A model generated the notes under the pieces. That model ran no database searches. It had not been told where the DNA came from and saw nothing but the letters and a program-made list of their open reading frames with translations. Position numbers and translations under genes: made by a program. A stretch of 32,576 bases of DNA from an uncultured Pseudomonadota bacterium (GTDB taxonomy: Bacteria; Pseudomonadota; Gammaproteobacteria; Methylococcales; Methylomonadaceae): the NCBI GenBank assembly GCA_903848935.1, contig CAINHO010000029.1, forward strand, positions 1-32,576. Direction: 5' to 3'. Positions 8,635-16,864 of this stretch are shown one piece after another (the first letter of the stretch is position 1; each line of letters begins with the position of its first letter).

Positions 8635-9260
8635 TCAATGAGTTTCAGCAAACGTTGTACTTCAATTTGAATTTTTTTGCGAAACAACAAAAACCTCCAC
8701 CGCCGTCCGCCGCATTGTTTCCACAACATCGCCGAGCGAATACCACCCAGTAAACACGCCCGAATTTTATTAGCGGTTTCAGCCCGCGATAAATAATCCG
8801 GCACACCATTCACCATAATGCGCGGCTGTAATTTGCTCACACTTTGTAAATAAATATCGCCCAAATTTGCCAATACATTTTCATGCAGCAAATTGAAATG
8901 ATCGGTTTGTGCTTTGGCGCGTTCAAGCCCAATCGAAATCGTTTTGAGCATGGCGGTTTGTTCACTCAATTCCTTTTCTAAAAATACCATTGAAGCCGAA
9001 TAACGTGCCTCGTCAGGATAAGCGATTTCGTAGCCAGTCAATTGCGCGGCAAGATGCGTCAATCCTATTTTCAAATTCGCCAAGTCATTGCCGTAAATAT
9101 CTAGTACGCTGTCAGATTCTGTTTTAAGCAAACTGTTTATTGTGGTTTCTAGCGCGGATTCATCAGCTTTGCCCGTCGTTGCTAATTGCTGCACCAACGC
9201 CGCCGCTTGAGCGATTCCCGCTAAAGCAATGACTTGATGCGTCAGTGTGTTAAGTTCCAT
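8631..9260 (-). CDS. hflD: HflD, high-frequency lysogenization protein homologue
   Basis: 209 residues, all-helical, peripheral inner-membrane family. In E. coli HflD binds the phage lambda CII activator and affects lysogeny; its normal cellular role is unclear. Recognised by the N-terminal IALAGIAQAA segment, the YEIAYPDEARYS-like centre and the conserved end (RIMVNG, then L-RAETANKIRACLL and the IRSAMLW-Q-GG-RW segment). AGGA lies about 10 bases before the ATG. In enterobacteria hflD lies between mnmA and purB; neither is nearby, and here it heads a pair with prmC. Confidence 0.88.
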   Translation of the reverse strand: MELNTLTHQVIALAGIAQAAALVQQLATTGKADESALETTINSLLKTESDSVLDIYGNDLANLKIGLTHLAAQLTGYEIAYPDEARYSASMVFLEKELSEQTAMLKTISIGLERAKAQTDHFNLLHENVLANLGDIYLQSVSKLQPRIMVNGVPDYLSRAETANKIRACLLGGIRSAMLWKQCGGRRWRFLLFRKKIQIEVQRLLKLIE

Positions 9261-9278
9261 TTTGAATAATCCTAAAAG

Positions 9279-9686
9279 TTAATAACGTGATGATTTAGAG
9301 CGTCGATAATGGGTAGATTTTTTACCCGAGAAGATAATAAGTAATGACCACGCGATTAAAAAACTCACGCCACCTAACGGCGTAATTGCACCCAACGCGG
9401 GTAAATCCAAAATCGCCAGCAAATACAAGCTGCCCGAAAACAAAATAATCCCTAAAAACATCAGGAAACCTGCCCATTTCAGTAGTTTCGATTGCGCGTC
9501 GTGTTGCTGCATTAAGGCAATCGCAATCAGTCCAAAAGCGTGCCACATTTGGTAGGTTACGCCAGTTTGATACACCGTGAGTAATTCAGGACTAATCATG
9601 GTTTTCAAACCATGTGCGCCGAATGCACCCATCGCCACGCCAATAAATGCGCTGGCGGCACCCAGAAATAAAAAAACAGAAGGCAT
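9279..9686 (-). CDS. DUF423 (YgdD-type) inner-membrane protein
   Basis: About 135 residues with four predicted membrane helices. The N-terminal GVAMGAFGAHGL segment and YQMWHAFGL are hallmarks of the DUF423/YgdD family, whose biochemical role is unknown. Two ATGs compete. The one at 9692 gives an ATGA overlap with moaB but lies only two bases from GGAG; the one at 9686 is eight bases away and preferred. The C-terminal tail is Ser/Lys/Arg-rich (YRRSKSSRY), likely cytoplasmic. Confidence 0.85.
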   Translation of the reverse strand: MPSVFLFLGAASAFIGVAMGAFGAHGLKTMISPELLTVYQTGVTYQMWHAFGLIAIALMQQHDAQSKLLKWAGFLMFLGIILFSGSLYLLAILDLPALGAITPLGGVSFLIAWSLLIIFSGKKSTHYRRSKSSRY

Positions 9687-9688
9687 AA

Positions 9689-10201
9689 TCATTTCTCCAA
9701 AAGTCGAGGCATCAATTGCACTAAATTACAGGGGCGCGTGCGTGAATCAAGCTGGGCGTGAATAATCGAATCCCATGCGGTGCGACACGCGCTGCCCGAA
9801 CCAGGTAAGCAAAAAATATACGTTCCATTTGCCACGCCAGCAATCGCGCGAGATTGAATCGTAGACGTTTGAATATCGGCAAAAGATAACCAGCGAAATG
9901 TTTCGCCAAAACCGTCCAACACTTTATCGAGCAACGGCGTAATCGCTTCAGGCGTACCATCACGACCCGTTACACCTGTGCCACCGGTACTGATAATCCC
10001 GTCTATTTTTGCGTCGATAATCCATTGCGACACTGTGGCACGAATTTGATAAATGTTGTCCGGCACAATTTGTTTATCAGCAACGAAATGTCCCGCACCG
10101 ATAATTCGTTCAACTAAAATTGCCCCCGATGTGTCATTGTTTTCGTTGCGCGTATCGGAAACCGTGAGAACGGCGATATTTAAAGCGATGAAATCTGTCA
10201 T
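9689..10201 (-). CDS. moaB: Molybdenum cofactor biosynthesis protein MoaB
   Basis: About 170 residues. MoaB/MogA-fold proteins adenylylate molybdopterin before molybdate insertion. Visible are VLTVSDTR near the start, the nucleotide loop STGGTGVTGRDGTPEA and the LPGSGSACRTAWD segment. An in-frame TTG lies at 10207, but the ATG at 10201 has a better-spaced GGAT upstream and matches the family's usual start. Together with moaA in this window it supplies cofactor to NasA, although the genes are far apart. Confidence 0.9.
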   Translation of the reverse strand: MTDFIALNIAVLTVSDTRNENNDTSGAILVERIIGAGHFVADKQIVPDNIYQIRATVSQWIIDAKIDGIISTGGTGVTGRDGTPEAITPLLDKVLDGFGETFRWLSFADIQTSTIQSRAIAGVANGTYIFCLPGSGSACRTAWDSIIHAQLDSRTRPCNLVQLMPRLLEK

Positions 10202-10203
10202 AT

Positions 10204-10590
10204 TCAATCCATCGAACCGGTTAATTTGCCATTGCGAAAAATGCGGTCTTTACCTTTTCTACCATCTTTAAACCACTCCGTCGCCATGCCTTCGAGTTTG
10301 CCGTCATAAAAATTAGCTTCGTTACTTTGCTGTCCATTTTCGTACCACATTTTTGCTGCGCCATGTTGCTTGCCGTCTTTGAAATGAATCTCCGCTTTTT
10401 TGTAACCATTACGATAATATCCTTCAAAAACACCAGTGAACGGTTTGTCTTGATGCTGCTCATACGCCAAGCCGTCGCTTCGTTTTTCAATATGAACGGT
10501 AACTCTTTCTGTTTGAGGTTCTATTTTTTCATCAGTTCCACAACCAGAAAGTAAAAAACAAGTGATGAGAAGAAGGTATGTTTTTTTCAT
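10204..10590 (-). CDS. MORN-repeat lipoprotein
   Basis: About 128 residues. The second of two adjacent ATGs is chosen because AAGGAG is six bases before it. The signal peptide ends in the lipobox LSGC (Cys17). The mature part carries about three repeats of roughly 22 residues with the pattern G-YxNGxKK-E-xFKDGKxHG-A and W(Y/F)xNGxx, the MORN_2 type found in envelope and toxin-antitoxin-associated proteins. No enzymatic motif is present. It lies 13 bases after the TSUP gene and its stop touches the moaB start region, so it is probably co-transcribed with both. Confidence 0.75.
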   Translation of the reverse strand: MKKTYLLLITCFLLSGCGTDEKIEPQTERVTVHIEKRSDGLAYEQHQDKPFTGVFEGYYRNGYKKAEIHFKDGKQHGAAKMWYENGQQSNEANFYDGKLEGMATEWFKDGRKGKDRIFRNGKLTGSMD

Positions 10591-10603
10591 CATAAACTCC
10601 TTT

Positions 10604-11326
10604 TTATAGTGATTTAAATATCAACAAGATGCCTGATACAAACAAAAAGATTGCAAACAATTTGTTATATTTTTCACTGGCAATTTGGTTATAAAGCAAT
10701 TCTTCTGTCAGTAAGAACACAACAATCGCAACCTGCACAAAACTCGCTCTATCGGTATAAGAAATACTAAATGTGCTATCCATCACCAGCAATGTTATCA
10801 ACTGACATAACGCCAATGTCGCGTAACTTGCGGCACCTGTAACGCGGGTTTTATCTTTGGAATAATTTTTCGCATAAACAATTGCCGTCAACATCGAGCC
10901 GCCTAAGTTACTGATTCCATGAACTAATCCCAGCACCATTAAATAAATCCGTTCGTGTTTCATTATCGAAGTCAACGTACGTTCAATTAACGGGGAAAAA
11001 CTTTTCAATGCCACTAAAACCAACAGTCCACCCATAATTAAACCGATACTAATTTTAACCGTACTTATAATCGCCAGAAATATCACGACTAACGGAATAC
11101 TGTAAATTAAGACGTTTTTATAAAAAATATTATCCACTTTTTGGTGATGTTTTATTAGCTGCAACGTACTAATTGCAATAGAAACAGGTAATAACACGCC
11201 GAGTGCATCTATGAAATCATAGCCCAGTAAGAGCAAAATCGGTGTGCCGAATAATAACGTGCCGACTCCAAAAATAGATTGAGCCAGTGACACAGCAATG
11301 ATGGTAAGTAAAATATCAATAGGCAT
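10604..11326 (-). CDS. TSUP (TauE/SafE) family membrane permease
   Basis: 240 residues, almost wholly hydrophobic, with about seven or eight membrane helices in two related halves. The first half begins with a GVGTLLFGTPILLLLGY segment and the second has GISNLGGSML, the paired Gly/Pro-rich motifs of the TSUP superfamily. Members move sulfite, sulfoacetate or other organosulfur anions, or are uncharacterised; the substrate cannot be read from this sequence. AGAGAAAGAA precedes the ATG. The gene lies 17 bases after tatC in the same direction. Confidence 0.8.
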   Translation of the reverse strand: MPIDILLTIIAVSLAQSIFGVGTLLFGTPILLLLGYDFIDALGVLLPVSIAISTLQLIKHHQKVDNIFYKNVLIYSIPLVVIFLAIISTVKISIGLIMGGLLVLVALKSFSPLIERTLTSIMKHERIYLMVLGLVHGISNLGGSMLTAIVYAKNYSKDKTRVTGAASYATLALCQLITLLVMDSTFSISYTDRASFVQVAIVVFLLTEELLYNQIASEKYNKLFAIFLFVSGILLIFKSL

Positions 11327-11343
11327 TTCTTTCTCTTTAATTT

Positions 11344-12132
11344 TTATTTTTTAGGTTTCAAACGGCGTTTTTTGATGTTCGCCGGTAGAGTGATTTCTTT
11401 GGTCTTTTTTGGGCGCATTTTCAACCGTGCAAACAACAATCCGATTTCAAATAATAACCACATCGGCAACGCTAATAACGTTTGCGAAATCACGTCTGGC
11501 GGCGTTAAAAACATCCCAATCACAAATGCACCGACGATCACATACGGGCGTTTTTCGGTCAGACTTTCGACCGTCGTAAAGCCCGACCACACGGCGACAA
11601 TTGTGAAAATAGGTACTTCGAAACAGATACCAAAGGCAAAAAATAACGCCAACACAAAATCTAAATAGGCTTCAATGTCGGTCATCACTGTCACACCTGT
11701 CGGTGCAGCGGAGGTGAAAAAAGCTAACGCTAACGGTGCGACGACAAAATACGCAAACGCTACGCCGCAATAAAACAAAATCGTACTGGCAATTAACAAC
11801 GGAAAAATCGTTTTGCGTTCATTTTTATAAAGCGCGGGGGCAAGAAATCCCCAAATTTGATACAAAATAAACGGTACGGATAAAAACACCGCCGTTACCA
11901 ATGATAATTTAAACGGAGTCATAAACGGCGACGTAACATTCGTGGCAATCATCGAACTATTTTGTGGCAAATGCGCCATGAGTGGTTGCGCCATAAGTGC
12001 ATAAATATCGTTGGCGTACATTGACAACGGCAACGCAAGAAACGCGATGCACAACACAATGTGTAACAGACGATTTCGCAACTCAATTAAATGCGCGATA
12101 AATGGCAACTCGGCGGTATAGATTTTATTCAT
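11344..12132 (-). CDS. tatC: Twin-arginine translocase subunit TatC
   Basis: 262 residues with six membrane helices. TatC is the receptor that, with TatB, recognises twin-arginine signal peptides and exports folded, often cofactor-bearing, proteins. Family motifs are HLIELRNRLLH at the N-terminus, SPFMTPFKLS, the FLAPALYKNERK loop and the MFLTPPDVISQ segment. The C-terminus is a Lys/Arg-rich tail (ending RRLKPKK). The start overlaps the tatB end by 8 bases. No tatA is present in this window. Confidence 0.94.
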   Translation of the reverse strand: MNKIYTAELPFIAHLIELRNRLLHIVLCIAFLALPLSMYANDIYALMAQPLMAHLPQNSSMIATNVTSPFMTPFKLSLVTAVFLSVPFILYQIWGFLAPALYKNERKTIFPLLIASTILFYCGVAFAYFVVAPLALAFFTSAAPTGVTVMTDIEAYLDFVLALFFAFGICFEVPIFTIVAVWSGFTTVESLTEKRPYVIVGAFVIGMFLTPPDVISQTLLALPMWLLFEIGLLFARLKMRPKKTKEITLPANIKKRRLKPKK

Positions 12133-12430
12133 GAGGTTGGTGCGGTTTTGAATTCAAAATTTCAGCCGAAAGCGAATCTAACTGCGAATTTACAGGCGGC
12201 GGTTTTTCATCGTTCAAATAAGCCATACTTTCATTTTCTTTGAGCAATTGCCGAATTTCTTCCGCGTGTAATTCTTGACTGATTTCCACTTTTACGTTGG
12301 CAATCATTTGTTGTATTTTGCCTATCCAAAAACCGACGACTCGCGCCACTTTGGGTAAACGTTCGGGGCCGATGACTAATAAACTGACCAATCCCACCAT
12401 CACTAATTCTGAAAATCCCACATCAAACAT
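12125..12430 (-). CDS. tatB: Sec-independent translocase subunit TatB
   Basis: 101 residues from the ATG at 12430, chosen because the family begins MFDVGFSEL; the frame is open further upstream but that part is not conserved. One N-terminal membrane helix with the conserved Glu (FSEL) and the hinge GPERLP is followed by an amphipathic helix ([13 protein letters not shown]) and an acidic, variable C-terminus. It is transcribed divergently from glyQ. TatA is usually immediately upstream, but that position is taken by the glyQ promoter region. Confidence 0.9.
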   Translation of the reverse strand: MFDVGFSELVMVGLVSLLVIGPERLPKVARVVGFWIGKIQQMIANVKVEISQELHAEEIRQLLKENESMAYLNDEKPPPVNSQLDSLSAEILNSKPHQPHE

Positions 12431-12519
12431 AATTTTTAAGCCACTCGTGCACGTTTTCGATAATCGCATTATTACAGCACTATTAGCAACATACAAGGCG
12501 CAAACTGCGGTGCATTTCG

Positions 12520-12548
12520 TTACTCGCGGTCTAATTTTCGGCTATAAT
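12520..12548 (+). promoter_or_regulatory. Candidate sigma-70 promoter of glyQ
   Basis: A perfect TATAAT at 12543-12548 lies 33 bases before the glyQ start. The -35 position at 17 bp spacing reads TTACTC (12520-12525), a weak match. It is in the divergent tatB-glyQ space. I saw no T-box or other leader structure. Confidence 0.5.
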
Positions 12549-12581
12549 TTGGTACTTTTATCGTTTCAACTGGTCAATATC

Positions 12582-13499
12582 GTGTCAATAACTCATCAAA
12601 AAGTAACCACCTTTCAAGGGCTAATTTTAGCTCTACAAACTTATTGGGCAGAACAAGGCTGTGTGCTGCTACAACCGCTAGATTTAGAAGTCGGCGCGGG
12701 AACATTTCATCCTGCGACTTTTTTACGCGCTATTGGCCCTGAGCCTTGGAGTGCAGCGTATGTTCAACCTTCACGTCGTCCAACGGATGGACGTTTTGGT
12801 GATAATCCAAACCGTTTACAACATTACTACCAATTTCAAGTGATGCTCAAACCGTCGCCTGCGGATATTCAAGATTTGTATTTAGGTTCGCTGAAACGCT
12901 TAGGTTTTGATTTGCTCGAACACGATATTCGTTTTGTGGAAGACAACTGGGAATCGCCAACGCTTGGCGCGTGGGGTTTAGGCTGGGAAGTGTGGCTCAA
13001 CGGCATGGAAGTGACGCAATTCACTTATTTTCAACAAATTGGTGGGTTGGAATGTCGTCCTGTGACGGGTGAGATTACTTACGGTTTGGAACGTTTGGCG
13101 ATGTATTTGCAAGGCGTTAACAGTGTTTATGATTTGATTTGGACAGAAACCCCGCATGGCGTAGTCACTTACGGCGACGTTTTTCATCAAAACGAAGTCG
13201 AAATGTCAGCGTTCAATTTTGACCACGCAAAAGTGGATTTTCTGTTTGAGTGTTTCACAACTTACGAAGAAGAATGCCAAAAATTGATTGCGGCGGATTT
13301 GCCATTGCCTGCGTATGAAATGGTGTTGAAAGCCTCACATACGTTTAATTTGCTCGATGCGCGTCATGCGATTTCGGTCACAGAACGCCAACGTTATATT
13401 TTGCGCGTTCGGACGCTTTCACGAGCGGTTGCCGAAGCCTATTACGCCCGCCGCGAAGCCTTAGGATTTCCGATGTTAAACACGCAAGGAGCAAACTAA
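12582..13499 (+). CDS. glyQ: Glycyl-tRNA synthetase alpha subunit
   Basis: 305 residues. With GlyS it forms the bacterial alpha2beta2 enzyme that charges tRNA-Gly; GlyQ holds the class II catalytic core. The sequence tracks the family throughout: [71 protein letters not shown], and the [16 protein letters not shown] end. The start is GTG at 12582, placing the protein's first residues a few positions before the conserved FQGLI segment; the longer open frame upstream lacks homology. It overlaps glyS as TAATG. Confidence 0.96.
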   Translation: MSITHQKVTTFQGLILALQTYWAEQGCVLLQPLDLEVGAGTFHPATFLRAIGPEPWSAAYVQPSRRPTDGRFGDNPNRLQHYYQFQVMLKPSPADIQDLYLGSLKRLGFDLLEHDIRFVEDNWESPTLGAWGLGWEVWLNGMEVTQFTYFQQIGGLECRPVTGEITYGLERLAMYLQGVNSVYDLIWTETPHGVVTYGDVFHQNEVEMSAFNFDHAKVDFLFECFTTYEEECQKLIAADLPLPAYEMVLKASHTFNLLDARHAISVTERQRYILRVRTLSRAVAEAYYARREALGFPMLNTQGAN

Positions 13500-15592
13500 T
13501 GACTACCCAACATTTACTATTTGAACTCGGTTCAGAAGAATTGCCACCAAAAACACTTTTAAAACTCAGCAACGCTTTAACCGACGGCATCATCGCAGGT
13601 TTGAATGAAGCTGAACTCGATTTTTCAAGCGTGAAAAGTTACGCCACACCAAGACGTTTAGCCGTTTTCATTGAAAATTTGCAAGGCGCACAAGCGGATA
13701 AAACTGTTCAAAAAAGAGGTGTTGCGGTTAAAGCTGCCTTTCAAGAAGACGGCTCGCCAACTAAAGCGGCGTTAGCTTTCGCGCAAAGTTGCGGCGTGGA
13801 ATTCGACCAACTCGAACGTTTAAAAACCGACAAAGGCGAATGGTTGGCTTGTACACAAACGATTGCCGGTCAATCCACGCAACAGTTGATTCCTGACATT
13901 ATTCGCAAAAGCATTGCTAACTTGCCGATTGCAAAACGGATGCGTTGGGGCAATTTTACGACTGAATTTGTCCGACCTGTGCATTGGGCAGTGTTGCTTT
14001 ATGGTGAAGAAATTATTGAAACTGAAATTTTAGGTTTGCAAACAAGCAATCAAACACGCGGTCATCGTTTCCACGCGCCGCAAGCGATTACGATTGCAAA
14101 ACCTGAAAATTACGCCGAAATTTTACTTTCACAAGGTAAAGTCATTGCGGATTTTGAACAACGTAAAAATCAGATTCGTGCCGATGCTGAAAAAGCCGCT
14201 TCGGCTGTGAACGGTATCGCGCATATTGAAGAAGATTTGCTCGAAGAAATTGCAGCGTTAAATGAATTCCCCGTGCCGATTACAGGGCATTTCGACGAAC
14301 GCTTTTTAGCGTTGCCTGCCGAAGTGTTGATTACCACGATGCAGGAAAATCAAAAGTATTTCCCTGTCAAAAATGCCGATTGTTCGTTGCGTCCGTATTT
14401 CATCACGTTCAGTAATATCGAAAGCACGCGCCCCGCTTCAATTCAAGATGGTAACGAACGAGTTGTTACGCCGCGTTTGTCGGATGCAGAATTTTTCTGG
14501 AAACAAGACCGCCGTTATTCACTCGCCGATTTTGCACCGCGTTTAGAAACCATCGTATTCCAAGAAAAATTGGGAACGGTCGCGCAAAAAGTGCAACGTC
14601 TTGTGAAACTCGCTGAATACATTGCTCCGAAAATTAACGCCGATGTTGAACTCGCAAAACGCGCCGCTTTTTTAGCGAAAAACGATTTGATGACTGAAAT
14701 GGTCGGCGAATTTGGAAATTTGCAAGGCATCATGGGGCGTTATTACGCGCTGGCAGATGGCGAAAATCCAATCGTTGCACAAGCGATTGAAGAACATTAT
14801 TTGCCAAAACAAGCAGGTGGCGCGATTCCAGAAAGAGGCATTGGTAGTATCGTAGCGTTAGCAGATAAAATCGACACGATAACAGGGATTTTTGCTGTAG
14901 GTTTAATTCCAACTGGTGATAAAGACCCCTATGCGTTGCGCCGTGCGGCATTAGGTGTATTACGAATACTGATTGAGAATAAAATCAATATAAATCTTTC
15001 AGAACTGGTAGCGTTTTCTTATGGAAAAAATGACAAACAAATACATCAGTTGTTTGTGAAAACGGGACAAAATTTAAACAATGCGTTAAATACAGTCACA
15101 AGTTTCATTATGGAACGTCTAAAAGGTTATTGCTTAGACAAAGGCTTTACAACCGATGAATTCGAAGCTGTTTTAGCCGTGAGTCCAGCAGAACCATTAG
15201 ATTTCATGCAACGTTTACAAGCCGTGAAAGCATTTAGACAACTGCCCGAAGCAGAAAGTTTAGCGGCGGCAAATAAACGGATTTTGAACATTTTGAAAAA
15301 ATCCGAATCTCCCGCCGCGCAAACCGTTGGCAAATTGGTTGAATCTGTTGAAATTGAATTGCTTGAATTGGCTCAAAAATCAGCGGCTGATATTCAACCG
15401 TTACTTGAAAAACGTGATTATCAAGCGACTCTCAATCGTTTGGCAGAATTGAAACAACCTGTTGATGCGTTTTTTGATGGGGTAATGGTGAATTGCGAGG
15501 ATTTAGAACTTCGTGCGAATCGGTTAGCGTTGCTGAATTTATTATCGGAACAGTTTTTGACTTGTGCCGATATTTCTAAGTTGCAATCGTAG
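13499..15592 (+). CDS. glyS: Glycyl-tRNA synthetase beta subunit
   Basis: 697 residues, normal for the family. GlyS binds tRNA-Gly and carries an HD-like domain and a C-terminal anticodon-binding (DALR) domain. Typical segments are LLFELGSEELPPK at the start, RMRWGNFTTEFVRPVHW, TTMQENQKYFPV, EMVGEFGNLQGIMGRYYA and GDKDPYALRRAALG. It overlaps glyQ by one base, so production of the two subunits is likely coupled. gmhB follows within 5 bases. Confidence 0.96.
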   Translation: MTTQHLLFELGSEELPPKTLLKLSNALTDGIIAGLNEAELDFSSVKSYATPRRLAVFIENLQGAQADKTVQKRGVAVKAAFQEDGSPTKAALAFAQSCGVEFDQLERLKTDKGEWLACTQTIAGQSTQQLIPDIIRKSIANLPIAKRMRWGNFTTEFVRPVHWAVLLYGEEIIETEILGLQTSNQTRGHRFHAPQAITIAKPENYAEILLSQGKVIADFEQRKNQIRADAEKAASAVNGIAHIEEDLLEEIAALNEFPVPITGHFDERFLALPAEVLITTMQENQKYFPVKNADCSLRPYFITFSNIESTRPASIQDGNERVVTPRLSDAEFFWKQDRRYSLADFAPRLETIVFQEKLGTVAQKVQRLVKLAEYIAPKINADVELAKRAAFLAKNDLMTEMVGEFGNLQGIMGRYYALADGENPIVAQAIEEHYLPKQAGGAIPERGIGSIVALADKIDTITGIFAVGLIPTGDKDPYALRRAALGVLRILIENKININLSELVAFSYGKNDKQIHQLFVKTGQNLNNALNTVTSFIMERLKGYCLDKGFTTDEFEAVLAVSPAEPLDFMQRLQAVKAFRQLPEAESLAAANKRILNILKKSESPAAQTVGKLVESVEIELLELAQKSAADIQPLLEKRDYQATLNRLAELKQPVDAFFDGVMVNCEDLELRANRLALLNLLSEQFLTCADISKLQS

Positions 15593-15596
15593 GAAA

Positions 15597-16139
15597 ATGC
15601 ACCGTTACATTCTGCTCGACCGCGACGGCGTAATTAACCACGACTCGGACGAATTTATAAAATCGCCCGAAGAATGGTTGCCAATTGACGGCAGTTTAGA
15701 CGCGATTGCGCTGTTGAATCAGCACGGTTTTCGTGTCGTGATTATCAGCAATCAATCGGGTTTAACGCGAGGTTTGTTTGATGAAAAAACTTTAAGCGCG
15801 ATTCACGACAAAATGCGTGGCGCAGTTGCTGAATTTGGGGGACAAATTGAAGCGATTTATTTTTGTCCGCATCAAGCCGCCGATGATTGCAAGTGTCGCA
15901 AACCAAAAGCTGGTTTATTAACACAATTCGCGACAGATTATGATGTTGATTTGTCGAAAATCACTTTTATCGGTGATTCGTTGCGCGATATTCAAGCCGC
16001 GCAAGCTGTAGGCGCAATACCGATTCTAGTCAAAACAGGTAACGGTGTAAAAACGTTACAAAACAATCCACAATTTTTAACTTCACTTTCTATTTTTGAA
16101 AATTTATATGACGCAGCAAAATTCCTCATCGATCGATAA
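15597..16139 (+). CDS. gmhB: D-glycero-beta-D-manno-heptose 1,7-bisphosphate 7-phosphatase
   Basis: 180 residues, HAD superfamily. It removes the C7 phosphate of heptose bisphosphate on the path to ADP-heptose for lipopolysaccharide core. The catalytic DRDGVIN has D8 and D10; motif II lies in SNQSGLTRG (51-59); the zinc site is C90, H92, C98 and C100; the last motif is GDSLRD (126-131). The ATG at 15597 starts the homologous part and lies 5 bases after glyS. AGGA overlaps the glyS stop at short spacing. It overlaps the plsC start by 32 bases. The glyS-gmhB-plsC order occurs in other gammaproteobacteria. Confidence 0.92.
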   Translation: MHRYILLDRDGVINHDSDEFIKSPEEWLPIDGSLDAIALLNQHGFRVVIISNQSGLTRGLFDEKTLSAIHDKMRGAVAEFGGQIEAIYFCPHQAADDCKCRKPKAGLLTQFATDYDVDLSKITFIGDSLRDIQAAQAVGAIPILVKTGNGVKTLQNNPQFLTSLSIFENLYDAAKFLIDR

Positions 16140-16851
16140 TCGTCCGAAAAATTACATTGGTTCGGCTTTACTTTTTTTCAGTATTTTTTTCACCGCCACG
16201 ATTGAAGCGACAATTTTATTCGCATTATTTTGGACTCCTTTTTCCGTACGTTACAAAATCGGAAAATTATGGTGTCAGTTGATGCTTTGGATAATGGAAA
16301 TCACCGTAGGTTTGAAATACGAAGTCGAAGGTTTAGAAAATGTGCATCCTGAACAAGCGGCAATTATTTTCAGTAATCATCAATCCGCGTGGGAAACGTT
16401 GGCGTTGCGCTATATTTTGCCAACACAATCCGCTGTGATGAAACGTGAGTTATTGTATTTGCCATTGTGGGGTTGGTCGTTATTATTGTTGAAATCTATC
16501 GTAATTGATAAACGGAATGCGCGGGGCGCGTTGAAAAGTTTGGTGAAAGACGGCACGAAGTATTTGAACGAAGGTTTATGGGTGTTAATTTTCCCCGAAG
16601 GTACTCGCGCTGGCGCACGCGAAGTATTGCCGTTTAGCGTTGGCGGCGCAATGTTGGCACACAAATCGGGATTTCCTGTGATTCCTGTCGCACATAACGC
16701 GGGTGATTTTTGGACGCGATACAGTTTTTTTAAATACCCTGGAACAATCAAAGTGAAAATCGGTGCGCCCATTGAAACTAAAGGGCGCAAAGCTACTGAT
16801 ATTAACGAGGAAGCCGAAGCGTGGATTCGAAAAGCGTTGGCAGAAATGTAA
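16108..16851 (+). CDS. plsC: 1-acyl-sn-glycerol-3-phosphate acyltransferase family protein
   Basis: 247 residues from the ATG at 16108 (a TTG at 16096 is in frame but less likely). One N-terminal hydrophobic helix (about 18-45) precedes the acyltransferase domain. Motif I is NHQSAWE, in which the catalytic His is kept and the usual Asp of HX4D is Glu; motif III is FPEGTR; the VIPVAHNAG segment is motif IV-like. PlsC acylates lysophosphatidic acid at the inner membrane to give phosphatidic acid. The Glu variant is seen in a subgroup placed next to gmhB, so substrate preference could differ. Its stop lies 2 bases from the convergent di-iron protein gene. Confidence 0.85.
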   Translation: MTQQNSSSIDNRPKNYIGSALLFFSIFFTATIEATILFALFWTPFSVRYKIGKLWCQLMLWIMEITVGLKYEVEGLENVHPEQAAIIFSNHQSAWETLALRYILPTQSAVMKRELLYLPLWGWSLLLLKSIVIDKRNARGALKSLVKDGTKYLNEGLWVLIFPEGTRAGAREVLPFSVGGAMLAHKSGFPVIPVAHNAGDFWTRYSFFKYPGTIKVKIGAPIETKGRKATDINEEAEAWIRKALAEM

Positions 16852-16864
16852 ATCTACATTTTGC
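16840..16864. terminator. Small hairpin spanning the two convergent stop codons of plsC and the di-iron protein gene
   Basis: GCAGAAATGTA (16840-16850) and TACATTTTGC (16855-16864) pair with one bulge around a 4-base loop. It includes the TAA of plsC and the TAG of the opposite gene. The low GC and lack of long T runs make it a weak candidate bidirectional terminator. Confidence 0.3.

Noticed and set aside
11372..11668. Plus-strand 98-residue frame opposite tatC
   Set aside because: Asn-rich shadow caused by the codon pattern of tatC; no homology or ribosome site.
12297..12581. Longer N-terminus for glyQ
   Set aside because: It would run through the tatB gene and the promoter; GlyQ homology begins at the GTG at 12582.
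12431..12581. T-box or riboswitch before glyQ
   Set aside because: The leader after the -10 box is only about 27 bases, too short for a T-box or riboswitch, and shows no structure.
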